Source of the DNA: Rhodospirillaceae bacterium UBA4479
GTDB lineage: Bacteria; Pseudomonadota; Alphaproteobacteria; Rhodospirillales; Casp-alpha2
Assembly (NCBI GenBank): GCA_002389175.1
Contig: DGNZ01000097.1
Coordinates: 1-5,243, forward strand
Reading direction: 5' to 3'
DNA length: 5,243 nt
In this document: positions 5,184 through 5,243 of the stretch, in pieces
Numbering within the stretch: position 1 is the stretch's first letter
How the letters are laid out: the number at the start of each line of letters is the position of its first letter
Position numbers and translations under genes: made by a program
Notes under the pieces: generated by a model
What the model was told of the DNA's origin: nothing
Database searches by the model: none
Seen by the model: the letters and a program-made list of their open reading frames with translations, nothing else

Positions 5184-5243
5184 TTAGGTCGCCTCGCTGA
5201 TGATGCCGCGCGTACCATCAAAGGTTATTGTCCCTGTAATCAG
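5184..5243 (-). CDS. C-terminal end of an upstream gene (partial), possibly a ubiquinol-cytochrome c chaperone family protein
   Basis: Of the three minus-strand frames at the right edge, only one stays open: it reads LITGTITFDGTRGIISEAT and ends with TAA 3 nt before the DUF177 start. The tight spacing and same strand point to a real co-transcribed gene. In many alphaproteobacteria the gene before DUF177 is a ubiquinol-cytochrome c chaperone (CBP3-like), and a C-terminal 'L..G.I.F' ending would fit, but 19 residues cannot prove it. The product name is inferred from context. Confidence 0.5.
   Translation of the reverse strand: MITGTITFDGTRGIISEAT

Noticed and set aside
1..5243. A novel defence, mobile or biosynthetic system
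   Set aside because: Every gene that can be read belongs to a known housekeeping or signalling family; no transposase, integrase, CRISPR repeat, toxin-antitoxin pair or unexplained cluster was found.

Overview
The window looks like ordinary chromosome from an alphaproteobacterium. The evidence is the minus-strand gene order DUF177 (YceD-like) – rpmF – plsX – fabH – ihfA – merR-type regulator. The first four are shared with the E. coli fab cluster, but placing ihfA and a small MerR-like gene right after fabH is, from established knowledge, typical of alphaproteobacteria. Base composition is moderate, so a marine Rhodospirillales-like lineage is possible; this is inference and I cannot name a genus.

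Layout from left to right. Positions 3-977 (+) hold the C-terminal part of a hybrid sensor histidine kinase (ATPase domain plus receiver domain); its N-terminus lies outside the window. It converges, with only 20 bp between, on a tRNA-Pro(GGG) gene with encoded CCA (998-1074, minus). A 133-bp spacer carries a perfect 8-bp inverted repeat and a plausible tRNA promoter. The rest of the window is read from the minus strand: merR-like (1208-1681), ihfA (1689-2033), a 127-bp spacer with the best promoter in the window, fabH (2161-3165), plsX (3167-4249), rpmF (4331-4516), a DUF177 gene (4635-5180), and the last 19 codons of one more upstream gene at the right edge.

How the genes work together. DUF177/YceD and L32 serve large ribosomal subunit formation. 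PlsX makes acyl-phosphate for phospholipid synthesis, and FabH starts each fatty acid chain. The block therefore couples ribosome and membrane production. ihfA and the merR-like gene appear to form a second transcription unit with its own promoter (TTGACG-17 bp-TAGGCT).

The most interesting signal is regulatory. Two full matches to the IHF consensus WATCAANNNNTTR occur in the window that encodes an IHF subunit. One abuts the -35 box of the ihfA promoter. The other lies at the end of the DUF177 gene, ahead of rpmF, with a 7-base A-tract placed as in classical IHF sites. I found no mobile element, CRISPR array, defence system or novel gene cluster.
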